Positions 8,126-16,924 of a DNA stretch of 64,000 bases are shown piece after piece; positions within the stretch are counted from its first letter, which is position 1, and each line of letters starts with the position of its first letter. The DNA lies in NCBI RefSeq assembly GCF_001866665.1, contig NZ_MLYO01000034.1, positions 62,001 to 126,000 on the forward strand. Direction: 5' to 3'. Below the pieces are notes generated by a model. It was not told the DNA's origin and did not search any database. It was given only the letters and a program-made list of their open reading frames with translations. Position numbers and translations under genes: made by a program. The DNA is from Streptomyces monashensis (lineage in GTDB: Bacteria > Actinomycetota > Actinomycetes > Streptomycetales > Streptomycetaceae).

Positions 8126-8157
8126 CGGCTCGTGGAAGTCGGCACAAGGGCTCACGG

Positions 8158-8613
8158 TCATCGCCGCGGTCCCGAGGACGTGGAGCGCACGATCACGACC
8201 GGGCAGCTCGCGTGCTGCGACACGTGCTGGCTGACCGAACCGAGCAGAGCCCGGGCGAATCCGCCCCGCCCCCGGCTGCCGACGACGAGGATCTCGGCTC
8301 CCTCCGCGGCGCGCAACAGGACCTCGGCGGCGTTGCCGTGCACCACGTGAGGCCGGACCGAGCCGACCGCGTCCGCGCCGAGTACGTCGGTCAGTTCCTC
8401 GCGCAGCGTCTCCCGGGTTTCCTCCTCGTCGACCTCCATGTCCACCGCGGGCGCCGACCAGCCGTGCAGGCCAGGCAGCTCCCACGCCGCGACGGCGTCC
8501 ACGGTTCCGTCCACCAGGCCGGCGTAACGCACGGCCCAGCGCAGGGCCTCGTACGAGGACGGCGACCCGTCGACGCCGACCACCACCCGGCGCTCGGAGA
8601 CATCCCTGTCCAT
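8158..8613 (-). CDS. Single-domain universal stress protein
   Basis: A 151-residue one-domain UspA protein. Start VVVGVDGSPSSYEALRWAV; ATP-binding loop VVGSRGRGGFARALLGSVSQ followed by HASCPVVIV, all key G residues and the final S present, so ATP binding is likely. The ATG at 8613 has AGAGAGG upstream. It is in the same direction as the two-domain protein at 8765 but 151 bases downstream of it, so a separate promoter is possible. Differs from its neighbours by keeping an Asp/Glu-rich loop (DMEVDEEETRETLREEL). Confidence 0.9.
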   Translation of the reverse strand: MDRDVSERRVVVGVDGSPSSYEALRWAVRYAGLVDGTVDAVAAWELPGLHGWSAPAVDMEVDEEETRETLREELTDVLGADAVGSVRPHVVHGNAAEVLLRAAEGAEILVVGSRGRGGFARALLGSVSQHVSQHASCPVVIVRSTSSGPRR

Positions 8614-8764
8614 GCGTGCCGCCTCTCTTCTTCCGGCCTGTGCGGCTCGTCCGCCCTGTGTGCCGCCCGGCCGGTCCGGCCCCGTACTCCACGCTGCGGG
8701 ACGCATCGCCGCACCGCCAGAGAAGTGCATCCGGGGGCATGACGGGGGGCTCTGGTCGATGTGG

Positions 8765-9631
8765 TCAGTGGCGCTGCGGCACGACCGCGACCGGGCATGA
8801 GGCGTGGTGCAGCAGGGTGTGGCTCACCCGACCCAGCTGAAGCCCGAGGAGACCCGCGCGGTGTCCCGCCCCGACGATCACGAGATCCGCGGCCGCCGAC
8901 CGGTCCACGAGGATCCGGCCCGCCATGCCCTCAAGAGCGGCCCGGCACGTGCGGACATGCGGATACGCGGTGACCGCGTCGCCGAGCAGGTCGTCAAGCA
9001 GCACCGAGGCACGTTCCGCGTGAGCGTCGGCGGTCGCTGCCCGGGCACCGATCCGGTCGTGGGCGGGCCTGCGCCAGGCGCGCACCACGTCCAGGACGCA
9101 GCCGCGTACCTCGGCCTCGTGGAAGGCGAACCGCACGGCTTCCGCCCCCGTCTCCGCATCTCCGAGGCCGAGCAGGATCCGCTCGTGCGTACCCGCCAGG
9201 CCTGCCGGGTCGCCGCGCACCACGACCACGGGGCAGGGCGCGCGGGCCGCCACGGCCAGACCGACCGACCCGAGGAGCATGCCCTGGAGCCGCCCGCGCC
9301 CACGCGACCCCGTCACCAGCGCGAAGGCGTGGTCGCCCGCGCGCACGAGGGCGTCCGCCGCGTCCTCCGGGAGGATGTCGGTCATGACCTCGACCTCGGT
9401 GTCGCGCCGTGCGGCACGGTCGGCCGCGGCGGCCACGATGTGCTCCGCCAACACCTGCTCGGAGGAGCGCTCGTGGCCCACTGGCGGCAGGCCGCCCTCG
9501 TAGCGCTCCCAGAGGGAGCCGTACACCAGCCTGAGCGGAAGACCGTGGCGTGCGGCTTCGGCCACGGCCCAGTCGACCGCCCGCAGGCACGAGTCCGATC
9601 CGTCCACGCCCACGACCAGAGGGAGCGTCAT
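8765..9631 (-). CDS. Two-domain universal stress protein
   Basis: A 288-residue tandem UspA protein. Domain 1 begins PLVVGVDGSDSCLRAVDWAV and carries GSRGRGRLQGMLLGSVG with CPVVVVRG. Domain 2 begins RILLGLGDAETGAEAVRFAF and ends VIVGAGHRAGLLGLQLGR with CPVAVVPQRH; its ATP loop lacks the canonical GRG and may be non-binding. Very similar in layout to the protein at 4068-4919, so the two are duplicates. The ATG at 9631 is preferred; an in-frame GTG nine bases upstream has no usable spacing. It is 79 bases from the dehydrogenase gene upstream on the same strand. Confidence 0.9.
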   Translation of the reverse strand: MTLPLVVGVDGSDSCLRAVDWAVAEAARHGLPLRLVYGSLWERYEGGLPPVGHERSSEQVLAEHIVAAAADRAARRDTEVEVMTDILPEDAADALVRAGDHAFALVTGSRGRGRLQGMLLGSVGLAVAARAPCPVVVVRGDPAGLAGTHERILLGLGDAETGAEAVRFAFHEAEVRGCVLDVVRAWRRPAHDRIGARAATADAHAERASVLLDDLLGDAVTAYPHVRTCRAALEGMAGRILVDRSAAADLVIVGAGHRAGLLGLQLGRVSHTLLHHASCPVAVVPQRH

Positions 9632-9710
9632 GTTCCCCACCGCCTTTCACGGGGCCGCCGCGGCAAGCAGCCCGGGGCTCCAGCCCGCCATGCGGGGTGC
9701 CGGGGCCGGT

Positions 9711-10739
9711 TCACTCGCGGTGCAGTACGACCTTGAGAGCACCGGTCGTGGCGCCGTGCGCGAACAGCTCGTAGGCCTCTTCCATGCGGCCGAGACCGAA
9801 GGTGTGGGTGACCAGGGCGGAGACGGGCAGGCGTCCGCAGCGCAGCAGCTCCAGCAGCCATGGGGTGGCGGACGTGTCCACCTGACCGGTGCTGATCGTC
9901 ACGTTCTTGCGCCACAGGGACTCCAGATGCAGCGTCGCCGGCTTGCCGTGCGAGCCGATGTTGGCGATGTGCCCGCCCGAGCGGACGGCCCGCGTGCACA
10001 GCACGAAGCCGTCCGGATCACCCGAGGCCTCGATGACCACGTCGGCGCCGGGCCCCTCGGACAGCTCCGCGATCATCGCGCCCGGCGACTCGGCGGCGTC
10101 CGCGCCGACCCTGAGCGCGGTCTCCAGCCGGGCGCCCGCCAGGTCCACGACGACGATCCGGCGGGGTGAGTAGAGCCGCGCCACGATCACCGCGGCGAGG
10201 CCGACGGGACCGGCGCCCACGACGACGAGGGTGTCTCCCGGAGACACGTGTCCGTTGCGGACCCCGACCTCGTAGGCGGTGGGGAGGAGTTCGGCGAGCA
10301 GGACCGCGTCGTCGAGCGGGAGATCGGACGGGCACCGGGTGACGGAGTGGTCGGCGAACGGCACCCGCACCAGCTCGGCCTGGGTCCCGCCGACCAGATT
10401 CCCCAGGATCCAGCCGCCGCCCCCACGGCACTGGCCGTACCTGGCCTCACGGCACTCCCCGCAGTCACCGCAGGCCGAGACGGACGACACGATGACCTGG
10501 TCCCCGGCACGCAGCCGGTGGACGTCGGCTCCGACGTCCACGATCTCGCCGACGGCCTCGTGGCCGAGGACCGTCCCTGGTCCCACGTCGGGAAAGTCCC
10601 CCCGCCGGATGTGCAGATCACTGCCGCAGACGGTGGTGGCGTCGATGCGTACGATCGCGTCGGTCGGCTCCTCGATCACAGGATCCGGGACGCTGTCCCA
10701 GGAGGTCTGTGCCGGGCCGTGGTAAACGAGCGCTCGCAC
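9711..10739 (-). CDS. Zinc-dependent alcohol dehydrogenase
   Basis: A 342-residue medium-chain dehydrogenase. Catalytic zinc ligands Cys38 (TTVCGSDLH), His60 and Glu61 (GHEAVGE); structural zinc cysteines 90, 93, 96 and 104 (ACGDCGEC...C); Rossmann motif GAGPVG (175-180). Complete and intact. The GTG at 10739 aligns with the ATG start of the paralogue at 503; a GTG nine bases upstream (10748) has better Shine-Dalgarno spacing (GGGGAG) and is a real alternative. Likely first gene before the stress protein at 9631. Probable role: disposing of reducing power or aldehydes during stress; substrate unknown. Confidence 0.92.
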   Translation of the reverse strand: MRALVYHGPAQTSWDSVPDPVIEEPTDAIVRIDATTVCGSDLHIRRGDFPDVGPGTVLGHEAVGEIVDVGADVHRLRAGDQVIVSSVSACGDCGECREARYGQCRGGGGWILGNLVGGTQAELVRVPFADHSVTRCPSDLPLDDAVLLAELLPTAYEVGVRNGHVSPGDTLVVVGAGPVGLAAVIVARLYSPRRIVVVDLAGARLETALRVGADAAESPGAMIAELSEGPGADVVIEASGDPDGFVLCTRAVRSGGHIANIGSHGKPATLHLESLWRKNVTISTGQVDTSATPWLLELLRCGRLPVSALVTHTFGLGRMEEAYELFAHGATTGALKVVLHRE

Positions 10740-10933
10740 GGTTCTCACTTCCTCGCTCCCCTCCTCCACGGTCACCCCCGCCGTACTCCTGGGCAACACG
10801 GCCGCCCGGGCGCTGTCGAGCGGGTCGAGGACGGCCATCACGCCGGCCGAGCCTCCCGCCCGTGCGACCGTGCGACCCCGCGCGCCGCGTGGCAGGTTGG
10901 ATACAGCACCCCTGTGAGGAGAGGGCGGCGATC

Positions 10934-11854
10934 ATGCGAGCTCACCTCGGCGACCTGCTCGTCATCGACAGCCCGACGACCGGCGCCACCAGGCGCGACG
11001 GCAAGATCGTCGGAATCCACCACGACGACGGAACGCCCCCGTACGACGTGCGTTGGTCGGACACGGACGAGGTCACCCTCGTCTTCCCGGGGCCCGACGC
11101 CCACATCCGTCACGTCGAGCAGAGCGGGCCGGCAGCCGCACAGGAGTCGCGGCCGGGCACGGACGAGGCGGAGGCCGTGTCGCTGACCGTGCCTCCGGCC
11201 GGGACGGCGAATCCCGGCGACATCGGCCGGCGCGTGGGGGTCGAACGCCGCAGGAAGGGGCTCAGCCGGGAGGAGACGGCCGGCCGCGCCCGGATGTCCC
11301 CCGACTACCTGGCCTACCTGGAAGAGCGGCCCGCGGATCCGACCCTGGCCACGGTCATCAGACTGGCCGACGCCCTGGGCACCACGGTCGCCGCACTGCG
11401 CGGCGGAGGCATGGATCTCCCACCGGGGCAGGGCCACGCGCTGCTCCACCCACAACTGCGGGATCTCAGCCCGGACGAATGCCGCGAGCTGCTCTCCACA
11501 CACGGCGTGGGTCGCGTGGCGGTGTCGTCCTCCGACGGCCGCCCGGTCGTCGTCCCGGTCAACTACGAGGTCGTCGACGACGCCATCGCCTTCCGGACCG
11601 CACCCGGTTCCTCGCCGGCGGCCGCCGCGGGCAGGGAGGTCGCCTTCGAGGTCGACCACGTGGACGAGGCGCTGAGCCAGGGATGGAGCGTGCTCGCGGT
11701 CGGCCCCGCGAGCGTGGTGACGGAGCCCGATGCCGTACGCCGGCTCACCGAACGGGCCCACACCAGACCTTGGGCGGGTGGCGAGCGCGAGATGTGGGTG
11801 TCGATCCGGCCCACACACCTCACGGGCCGCCGAATCACTCCGGCCGGCCGGTAG
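10934..11854 (+). CDS. DUF1918 - XRE helix-turn-helix - PNPOx-like fusion protein
   Basis: A 306-residue three-part protein. Residues 1-62 are a DUF1918-type domain (GDLLVIDSPTTGATRRDGKI, YDVRWSDTDEVTLVFPGPDA). Residues 95-157 are an XRE-type HTH (IGRRVGVERRRKGLSREETA, PDYLAYLEERPADPTLATVI). From about 172 to the end is a pyridoxamine-5'-phosphate-oxidase-like split barrel (CRELLSTHGVGRVAVSSSDG, PVVVPVNYEVVDDAIAFRTA). The barrel may bind FMN, F420 or haem and could make DNA binding redox-sensitive; this is inference. Start ATG at 10934; only a weak ribosome-binding site. It is divergent from the dehydrogenase at 10739. It ends in front of a shared hairpin with the convergent flavoprotein gene. 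Confidence 0.88.
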   Translation: MRAHLGDLLVIDSPTTGATRRDGKIVGIHHDDGTPPYDVRWSDTDEVTLVFPGPDAHIRHVEQSGPAAAQESRPGTDEAEAVSLTVPPAGTANPGDIGRRVGVERRRKGLSREETAGRARMSPDYLAYLEERPADPTLATVIRLADALGTTVAALRGGGMDLPPGQGHALLHPQLRDLSPDECRELLSTHGVGRVAVSSSDGRPVVVPVNYEVVDDAIAFRTAPGSSPAAAAGREVAFEVDHVDEALSQGWSVLAVGPASVVTEPDAVRRLTERAHTRPWAGGEREMWVSIRPTHLTGRRITPAGR

Positions 11855-12107
11855 TCGGCCGCGCGCCGGGACGGAGCCACGGCGCCTTCGCCTGCGCCGT
11901 CGCTGCCTCGTCCGCGGTGACGGGCATCCGTACGCCCCAGGGGTCGAGCAACACCGGAGCGCGGGCCGGTTGCCGGCTCCCGTTGTGCACGATGTGGACG
12001 CGGCGGTCACGCCGGCGGCCGAAGTGCGTGTGCTCGTACCCGGCCGGGACGCCGCCACGCTCATCGAAGTACCGGTCCCCGGAATGGGACGTGAGCGGGC
12101 GGCGGAC

Positions 12108-12132
12108 ACGGCACGGCACGGCACGGCACGGC
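12108..12132. repeat. ACGGC pentanucleotide tandem repeat (5 copies)
   Basis: Five uninterrupted copies of ACGGC directly before the hairpin at 12130. Probably replication slippage in non-coding DNA. Confidence 0.9.
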
Positions 12133-12166
12133 ACCGGCGGAGACTTCGGCGAGCTTCGCCGGTGCC
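12130..12166. terminator. Bidirectional terminator hairpin
   Basis: GGCACCGGCG / CGCCGGTGCC: perfect 10-bp stem, 17-base loop, between the convergent genes ending at 11854 and 12197. Probably ends both transcripts. Confidence 0.6.
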
Positions 12167-12196
12167 ACGAACGTCACCGCGTCCGCGTCGAGTTCC

Positions 12197-13711
12197 TCAT
12201 CGTGTGAGCAGGGCCGTGATCTCCTCGGCGAGGTGCGGGCCGAGCTCGCCCCAGCCGTCCTTGTAGCCGTAGACGCCGGCCAGGGTGCGGGCCTCGTAGT
12301 CGCCGTTCATGATCTCGATGTCGTTGGCGGTGATGAGTGCCGGGTGGGCGACGCCGACGGCCGACGAGACCTTGGTCAGCTCCTTGCGCAGGGTGCGCAG
12401 GTAGACAGCGGCCCGGGTGGCCTTCGAGGCCGGGTCGAGGCCGCGGGCCAGCCACTGGTTCTGGGTGGCGATGCCGGTGGGGCACTTGTCGGTGTGGCAC
12501 TTCTGCGACTGGATGCAGCCGATGGACAGCATCGCCTCACGGGCCACGTTCACCATGTCGGCGCCCAGAGCGAAGGCGACCGCGGCGTTCTCGGGCAAGC
12601 CGAGCTTGCCCGAGCCTATGAACGTCAGGTCGTCGGTCAGACCCAGCTCGGCGAAGGCGCCGTAGACCCGGGAGAAGCCCATCCGGAAGGGCAGCGACAC
12701 CGAGTCGGTGAAGATCAGCGGCGCCGCCCCGGTGCCGCCCTCGCCGCCGTCGACGGTCACGAAGTCGACACCACGGTCGCCGCGCGCCATCAGCGTGGCC
12801 AGCTCCTGCCAGAAGCCCATCTCTCCGACCGCGCTCTTGACCCCGACCGGCAGCCCGGTCTCGGCGGCGATCAGTTCGACGAAGTCGAGCATCGAGTCGA
12901 CGTCGCTGAACGCGGTGTGCCGCGACGGGGAGGCGCAGTCCTTGCCGACCGGGATACCGCGGATCTTGGCGATCTCCGGGGTCACCTTCGCACCCGGCAG
13001 CATCCCGCCCAGCCCCGGCTTGGCCCCCTGCGAGAGCTTGATCTCTATCGCCCTGACCGGGGCGCCGGCGACCACGTCCTTGAGCTTGTCGAGGTCGAAG
13101 CTGCCGTCCTCGTTGCGGCAGCCGAAGTACGCCGTACCGATCTGCAGGACGAGGTCGCCGCCGTTGCGGTGGTACGGCGACAGGCCGCCCTCGCCCGTGT
13201 TGTGCATCGTGCCCGCCAGTGCCGCCCCCTTGTTGAGCGCCGTGACGGCCGCGCCGGAGAGCGATCCGAAGCTCATCGCCGAGATGTTCACGACGCTCGC
13301 CGGCCGGAACGCCTTGGCGCGCCCGCGCGGCCCGCCCAGCACCTTCGCCGAGGGCAGCGGCGCCTGCGGGTCGTGCGCGTCGGGCAGAGGTCCGGCGAAC
13401 GTGCGCTGCTTGAGGTAGGCGTGCCCCTGCACATGCTCGACGTCGACGTCGGTGCCGAACCCGAAGTAGTTGTTCTCCTCCTTCGCCGACGCGTAGATCC
13501 AGGAACGCTGGTCACGACTGAACGGCCGCTCCTCCTCGTTGGAGGTCACGATGTACTGCCGCAGTTCCGGCCCGATCGTCTCCAACAGGTACCGGGCGTG
13601 CCCGATCACCGGGAAGTTCCGGAGCAGCGCATGCCTCTTCTGGACAAGGTCGCGGGCAGCCAGAAGCGCCACCGCTGTTGCGGCGGCCGCACCGATCCTC
13701 CGAGCCTGCAT
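12197..13711 (-). CDS. FMN-binding glutamate-synthase-like protein
   Basis: A 504-residue stand-alone relative of the FMN/3Fe-4S domain of glutamate synthase. A hydrophobic N-terminal segment (AAAATAVALLAARDLV, 7-22) suggests membrane anchoring. Core motifs: NISAMSFGSLSGAAVTALNK, NTGEGGLSPYH, KLSQGAKPGLGGMLPG, VDGGEGGTGAAP, GADMVNVAREAMLSIGCIQS. The cysteine set in CIQSQKCHTDKCPTG matches the 3Fe-4S site. The amidotransferase domain of true glutamate synthase is absent, so it is probably a different oxidoreductase or uses ammonia or another donor. The ATG at 13711 has GGAGGAACGGTC upstream. The 290 bases before it hold its promoter; no regulator is adjacent. Confidence 0.9.
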   Translation of the reverse strand: MQARRIGAAAATAVALLAARDLVQKRHALLRNFPVIGHARYLLETIGPELRQYIVTSNEEERPFSRDQRSWIYASAKEENNYFGFGTDVDVEHVQGHAYLKQRTFAGPLPDAHDPQAPLPSAKVLGGPRGRAKAFRPASVVNISAMSFGSLSGAAVTALNKGAALAGTMHNTGEGGLSPYHRNGGDLVLQIGTAYFGCRNEDGSFDLDKLKDVVAGAPVRAIEIKLSQGAKPGLGGMLPGAKVTPEIAKIRGIPVGKDCASPSRHTAFSDVDSMLDFVELIAAETGLPVGVKSAVGEMGFWQELATLMARGDRGVDFVTVDGGEGGTGAAPLIFTDSVSLPFRMGFSRVYGAFAELGLTDDLTFIGSGKLGLPENAAVAFALGADMVNVAREAMLSIGCIQSQKCHTDKCPTGIATQNQWLARGLDPASKATRAAVYLRTLRKELTKVSSAVGVAHPALITANDIEIMNGDYEARTLAGVYGYKDGWGELGPHLAEEITALLTR

Positions 13712-14001
13712 GACCGTTCCTCCTCCATGCACGACACCATCGTCGTGCGGTGGAGTCGTTGTGTCGTCTTGGGGCGTTGAGCGTGGGACGTTGAGCCTTG
13801 GACGGCGGGCGCGGCCAAGCTGGCGTCAGCGTCCGTCGAAGAAGGCGAAACGATATTAAGAGGGCGCGCGGACAGGCCTGTGGTCAGGGGGCCGTACTCC
13901 CTGAACGGTGAACTCGCCGACACCGGCGTCGCAAGGCGGCGCCGGCGCATGAAAGGCTCCTCGGTCCTCCCAGCGCTCCTCGGGCTCGATGCCACGGTCG
14001 G

Positions 14002-15531
14002 TCACTGTCCGGGCGCGGCCCCGGCGCGGGTGCACCATCGGCCCAGGTAGGCCGTCACCTCTTCGGGACTTCTGGTCTGCAGGGCGATGTGCAGGTCTGG
14101 GCGTACAAGTACCAGGGACTGGTCGGGTAGTTGGCGTGAGGCGTGCGTCGGGGACACCGCGCGGACGGTGACCGGCAGGGAGCAGGAGGCCAGTGCCGGG
14201 GCGGGTGGGGGGCGTTCGCCGACCGAGAGCAGGGTCCAGTGCCGGTAGGAGAGCAGGGTATGCAGGCTGTGTGCACGGCCGTCCGCCCACACCTGCTGGT
14301 CGGGCATCCGGTCACCGCCTCCGTGCGCCGACAGCGGGCTTCCCCGGTGGTCCAGGTCCAGGTCGGCGAGCCGGCCGCGGATGCGGTCGGCCGCCCAACG
14401 GGTGCCCAGTACGTGACGGCCGACCAGGCGCATCGTCAGCAGGACCCGCCATGTGCCGGGGGATTCCAGCACGTCACGCCGGGTACGGCGCATCACCCGC
14501 AGGGCGGTGCGCCGTTGCTCGGTGGAGTAGGTGTCCAGCAGCTCGGGCGGGGCCCAGCCGCGTACCACACTGGCCAGTTTCCAGGCCAGGTTGTGCGCAC
14601 CGCGCAGGCCGGTGTTCAGTCCGCGTCCGCCGATCGGCGCCCACAGGTGCGCGCTGTCCCCGGCCAGCAGGGCCCGTCCGGAGCGCAGCGAGCGGGCGAA
14701 ACGGTCCTGGAAGCGGGCCCGGTTGGTCCACTCCGGCAGTGTCGGGGTGAGCCATACGTCGGAGTCGTGTGCGGCGCGCATCAAGAGCTGTCGCATCTCC
14801 TCGACGGTCACCGGGGTGAGCGGTGTCGAGTCCGGTTCGCGGGTGAAGGCGAAGCAGCGGTAGCCGCCTCCGGGGCGGGGCGCGCAGCCGAGCGACAGGT
14901 CCTTGTCCAGCAGGAGGTAGGTGCGGTCGCCGTGGTACGGCAGCCTCCAGTCCACCTTCGCGTTGATCTGCGCGACCTGCAGATGGCGCCGCGGACCGCC
15001 GTCGAACGGCAGGCCGGCGGCCTTGCGCACCAGGCTGTGCGAGCCCTCGCAGCCGACCACCCACGCGCAGCGCAGCGTCTGCGGCCGGCCGTCCGCGCGG
15101 CGGACCTCGACCTCGGCCGCGTCCTCGGCCATCCGGACCGCCGTCGCCTCGGTCGACCACTCGATCGCGCCGCCCACCTCTGTGAGCCGTTCCGCCAGCA
15201 GCCGCTCCACCGCGTCCTGTTCGATCGAGAGGGGGTTGGGCCAACGGGTGCCGCTCGCGGTCAGGTCGAGGACTCCGACCGTCCGTCCCTGGACGAACAG
15301 CTCGGTCGAGTCGAGCGACACTCCTTCCTCGACGAACCGCTCGGCGCAGCCGAGGTCGGCCAGCACTTCCATGGCCCGGTGCCAGACGATGCCGGCGCGG
15401 GCCTCGCGCTTGCCGCTGTCCTGCTTCTCCAGGAGCCGTACGCGCAGCCCGTACAGACGCAGTCCGACCGCGAGGGCCAGGCCCGTCGGTCCGGCGCCGA
15501 CGATCACGACGTCGCAGTCGTCCTGTGCCAT
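14002..15531 (-). CDS. Class A FAD-dependent monooxygenase (aromatic hydroxylase type)
   Basis: A 509-residue PHBH-fold monooxygenase using NAD(P)H and O2 to hydroxylate an aromatic or polyketide-like substrate. The FAD Rossmann motif GAGPTG is at 12-17. The second FAD motif reads GDSAHLWAPIGGRGLNTG. The NAD(P)H/FAD 'DG' motif, normally GCDG or GADG, is GCEGSHSLVR here, so the conserved Asp is Glu. A C-terminal thioredoxin-like region is present, as in polyketide and phenol hydroxylases. The ATG at 15531 lies one base after the stop of the glycosyltransferase gene, with GGGGGAG upstream inside that gene, so translation is coupled. Last gene of a three-gene operon. Confidence 0.9.
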   Translation of the reverse strand: MAQDDCDVVIVGAGPTGLALAVGLRLYGLRVRLLEKQDSGKREARAGIVWHRAMEVLADLGCAERFVEEGVSLDSTELFVQGRTVGVLDLTASGTRWPNPLSIEQDAVERLLAERLTEVGGAIEWSTEATAVRMAEDAAEVEVRRADGRPQTLRCAWVVGCEGSHSLVRKAAGLPFDGGPRRHLQVAQINAKVDWRLPYHGDRTYLLLDKDLSLGCAPRPGGGYRCFAFTREPDSTPLTPVTVEEMRQLLMRAAHDSDVWLTPTLPEWTNRARFQDRFARSLRSGRALLAGDSAHLWAPIGGRGLNTGLRGAHNLAWKLASVVRGWAPPELLDTYSTEQRRTALRVMRRTRRDVLESPGTWRVLLTMRLVGRHVLGTRWAADRIRGRLADLDLDHRGSPLSAHGGGDRMPDQQVWADGRAHSLHTLLSYRHWTLLSVGERPPPAPALASCSLPVTVRAVSPTHASRQLPDQSLVLVRPDLHIALQTRSPEEVTAYLGRWCTRAGAAPGQ

Positions 15532-15532
15532 C

Positions 15533-16669
15533 TCACGCTCCCCCGCTCGCGATCTTCTCCAGGTCACCCACCGCCGCCTGGATCGGTGGGAGGCCGAGCA
15601 TCCGCCGTTGGGCGTGGCGGCAGCGTGCGGACACCTCGGGGTCGTCCAGCACCTGGCGGCACACCGCGGCCGCCTCGTCCGGCGAGGGGATACGGCGGCC
15701 CAGACCGAGTTCCTCCACCCGGTCGGCGTTGGCGGGCTGGTCGCCGAAGCCGGGCAGCACGGCCATCGGCACCCCGGCCCCGACCGCCTCCCTGATGCTG
15801 TTGTATCCACCGTGGGTGACGAGGAGTTGGGCGCAGCGCAGCAGCATCGGCTGCGGTACGCGGTCCGCCAGGTGCACATGGCCCGCGGCCCGCGGGCGCT
15901 GCACGGGGATGCCGCCGGTCGCCACCACCGCCTGGCAGTCGAGCTCGGCCAGCCCGGCGACGATGGCGTGGAGCAGGGCCGGCACGTCCAGCACGTCGTG
16001 CGGGACGGCGGGCAGTACGGTCCCGATCGCGGCGACCACCAGTGGCCGGTCGGCGGGGAGTTCGGCCACCCATGGCGGCAGTACGGCACCGGGATCGATC
16101 TCGGAGGGTTGTCGGTAGCGGTAGGACCTGCACGTCGGATGGCGGGCGAAGGAGAACTCCGGGGGCATGCAGTCCAGCCGGCCGTACCGGTGGATGGCGT
16201 CGGGGTCGTCCTCGGCCGGTAGTCCGAGCGTGGCGCGCCGATGGTTGAGCTGCGGTTGCAGCGCCGCGGGGTGAAGGTGGTTGGCCGCTCCCGAGGGCGC
16301 GGCCAGGTGCGGCAGCCCGAGTGTCTCGGCCACCAGATATCCGGTGAACTCGCCGCCGTCCCGCATGACCAGGTCGGGTGCGAACGAGCGGGCCACGGGC
16401 AGCAGTGTGCGGTAGCTGTCGACGAGATGGGCTCCGGCGAACAGGTCCAACGCGCGGCGCTCGGGCGGTCCTTCGGCCTGCGGCGAGAAGGTGGTGTGCG
16501 GATCGGTCAGCAGCGGTTCCCGCCGCACCGGCAGGCTGTCGAACGACCCGAGCAGGTGAGCCGGGGCCGCGACGAGCACCTGGTGGCGCGCTGCCGCGAG
16601 CGCCGAGACCAGAGGCAGCACGGCGTTCACATGGGAGGACGATCCGGTGACGGTGACGAGGACGCGCAT
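15533..16669 (-). CDS. Macrolide-type (GT1, MGT) glycosyltransferase
   Basis: A 378-residue GT-B fold enzyme. The N-terminal acceptor domain starts RVLVTVTGSSSHVNAVLPLV. The C-terminal nucleotide-sugar domain has AIGTVLPAVPHDVLDVP and the family signature LVTHGGYNSIREAVGAGVPM followed by GFGDQPANADRVEELGLG. Such enzymes attach sugars to macrolides, anthracyclines and other small molecules, either in biosynthesis or to inactivate antibiotics. The ATG at 16669 has AGGAG with good spacing. It is co-transcribed and translationally coupled with the monooxygenase downstream. No deoxysugar genes or polyketide synthase are in the window, which favours modification of an outside compound or action in trans. 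Confidence 0.9.
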   Translation of the reverse strand: MRVLVTVTGSSSHVNAVLPLVSALAAARHQVLVAAPAHLLGSFDSLPVRREPLLTDPHTTFSPQAEGPPERRALDLFAGAHLVDSYRTLLPVARSFAPDLVMRDGGEFTGYLVAETLGLPHLAAPSGAANHLHPAALQPQLNHRRATLGLPAEDDPDAIHRYGRLDCMPPEFSFARHPTCRSYRYRQPSEIDPGAVLPPWVAELPADRPLVVAAIGTVLPAVPHDVLDVPALLHAIVAGLAELDCQAVVATGGIPVQRPRAAGHVHLADRVPQPMLLRCAQLLVTHGGYNSIREAVGAGVPMAVLPGFGDQPANADRVEELGLGRRIPSPDEAAAVCRQVLDDPEVSARCRHAQRRMLGLPPIQAAVGDLEKIASGGA

Positions 16670-16924
16670 GGTGACAACTCCTGCCGGTGATCGGTCGGTT
16701 CGGTGCGTGGCGTACCGGACTGGGGGCACGGCGGATGGGAGTGGGGACATGGCGGACGGGCCCGCCGGGTGAGTGGCGGTTGCGCGGTGCGGAGGCCCGC
16801 GCGGAACGTGCGACGTGCGGCTACGTTCCGGGTATTCGGGCAGGCGGCGCGCCCCTGGCAGGCCTCCCGAGGGCGCCAGGGCCGCCGGGTCGGCTCGGGC
16901 AGGCGCTGCCGGACGGGCCGAACG

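Larger units (their letters stand above)
11855..12196. other. Convergent intergenic region
   Basis: About 340 bases between two genes that face each other. It holds a short ACGGC tandem repeat and a strong hairpin (both listed); no gene is seen in the remainder. Confidence 0.5.

Noticed and set aside
6611..8145. Minus-strand frames across the response regulator region
   Set aside because: Antisense shadow of the regulator and of the remnant genes; no recognisable domain.
8690..8760. Further DosR-like boxes before the stress proteins at 8158 and 8765
   Set aside because: Candidates such as GGGACG-CA-TCGCCG lack the closing CCC; counting them would dilute the motif.
12108..12132. ACGGC repeats as a CRISPR-like or regulatory array
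   Set aside because: Units are 5 bases without spacers; simple slippage repeat.
13606..13995. Minus-strand 129-codon frame before the glutamate-synthase-like gene
   Set aside because: Low-complexity sequence overlapping the true start and ribosome-binding site of the neighbouring gene in another frame.
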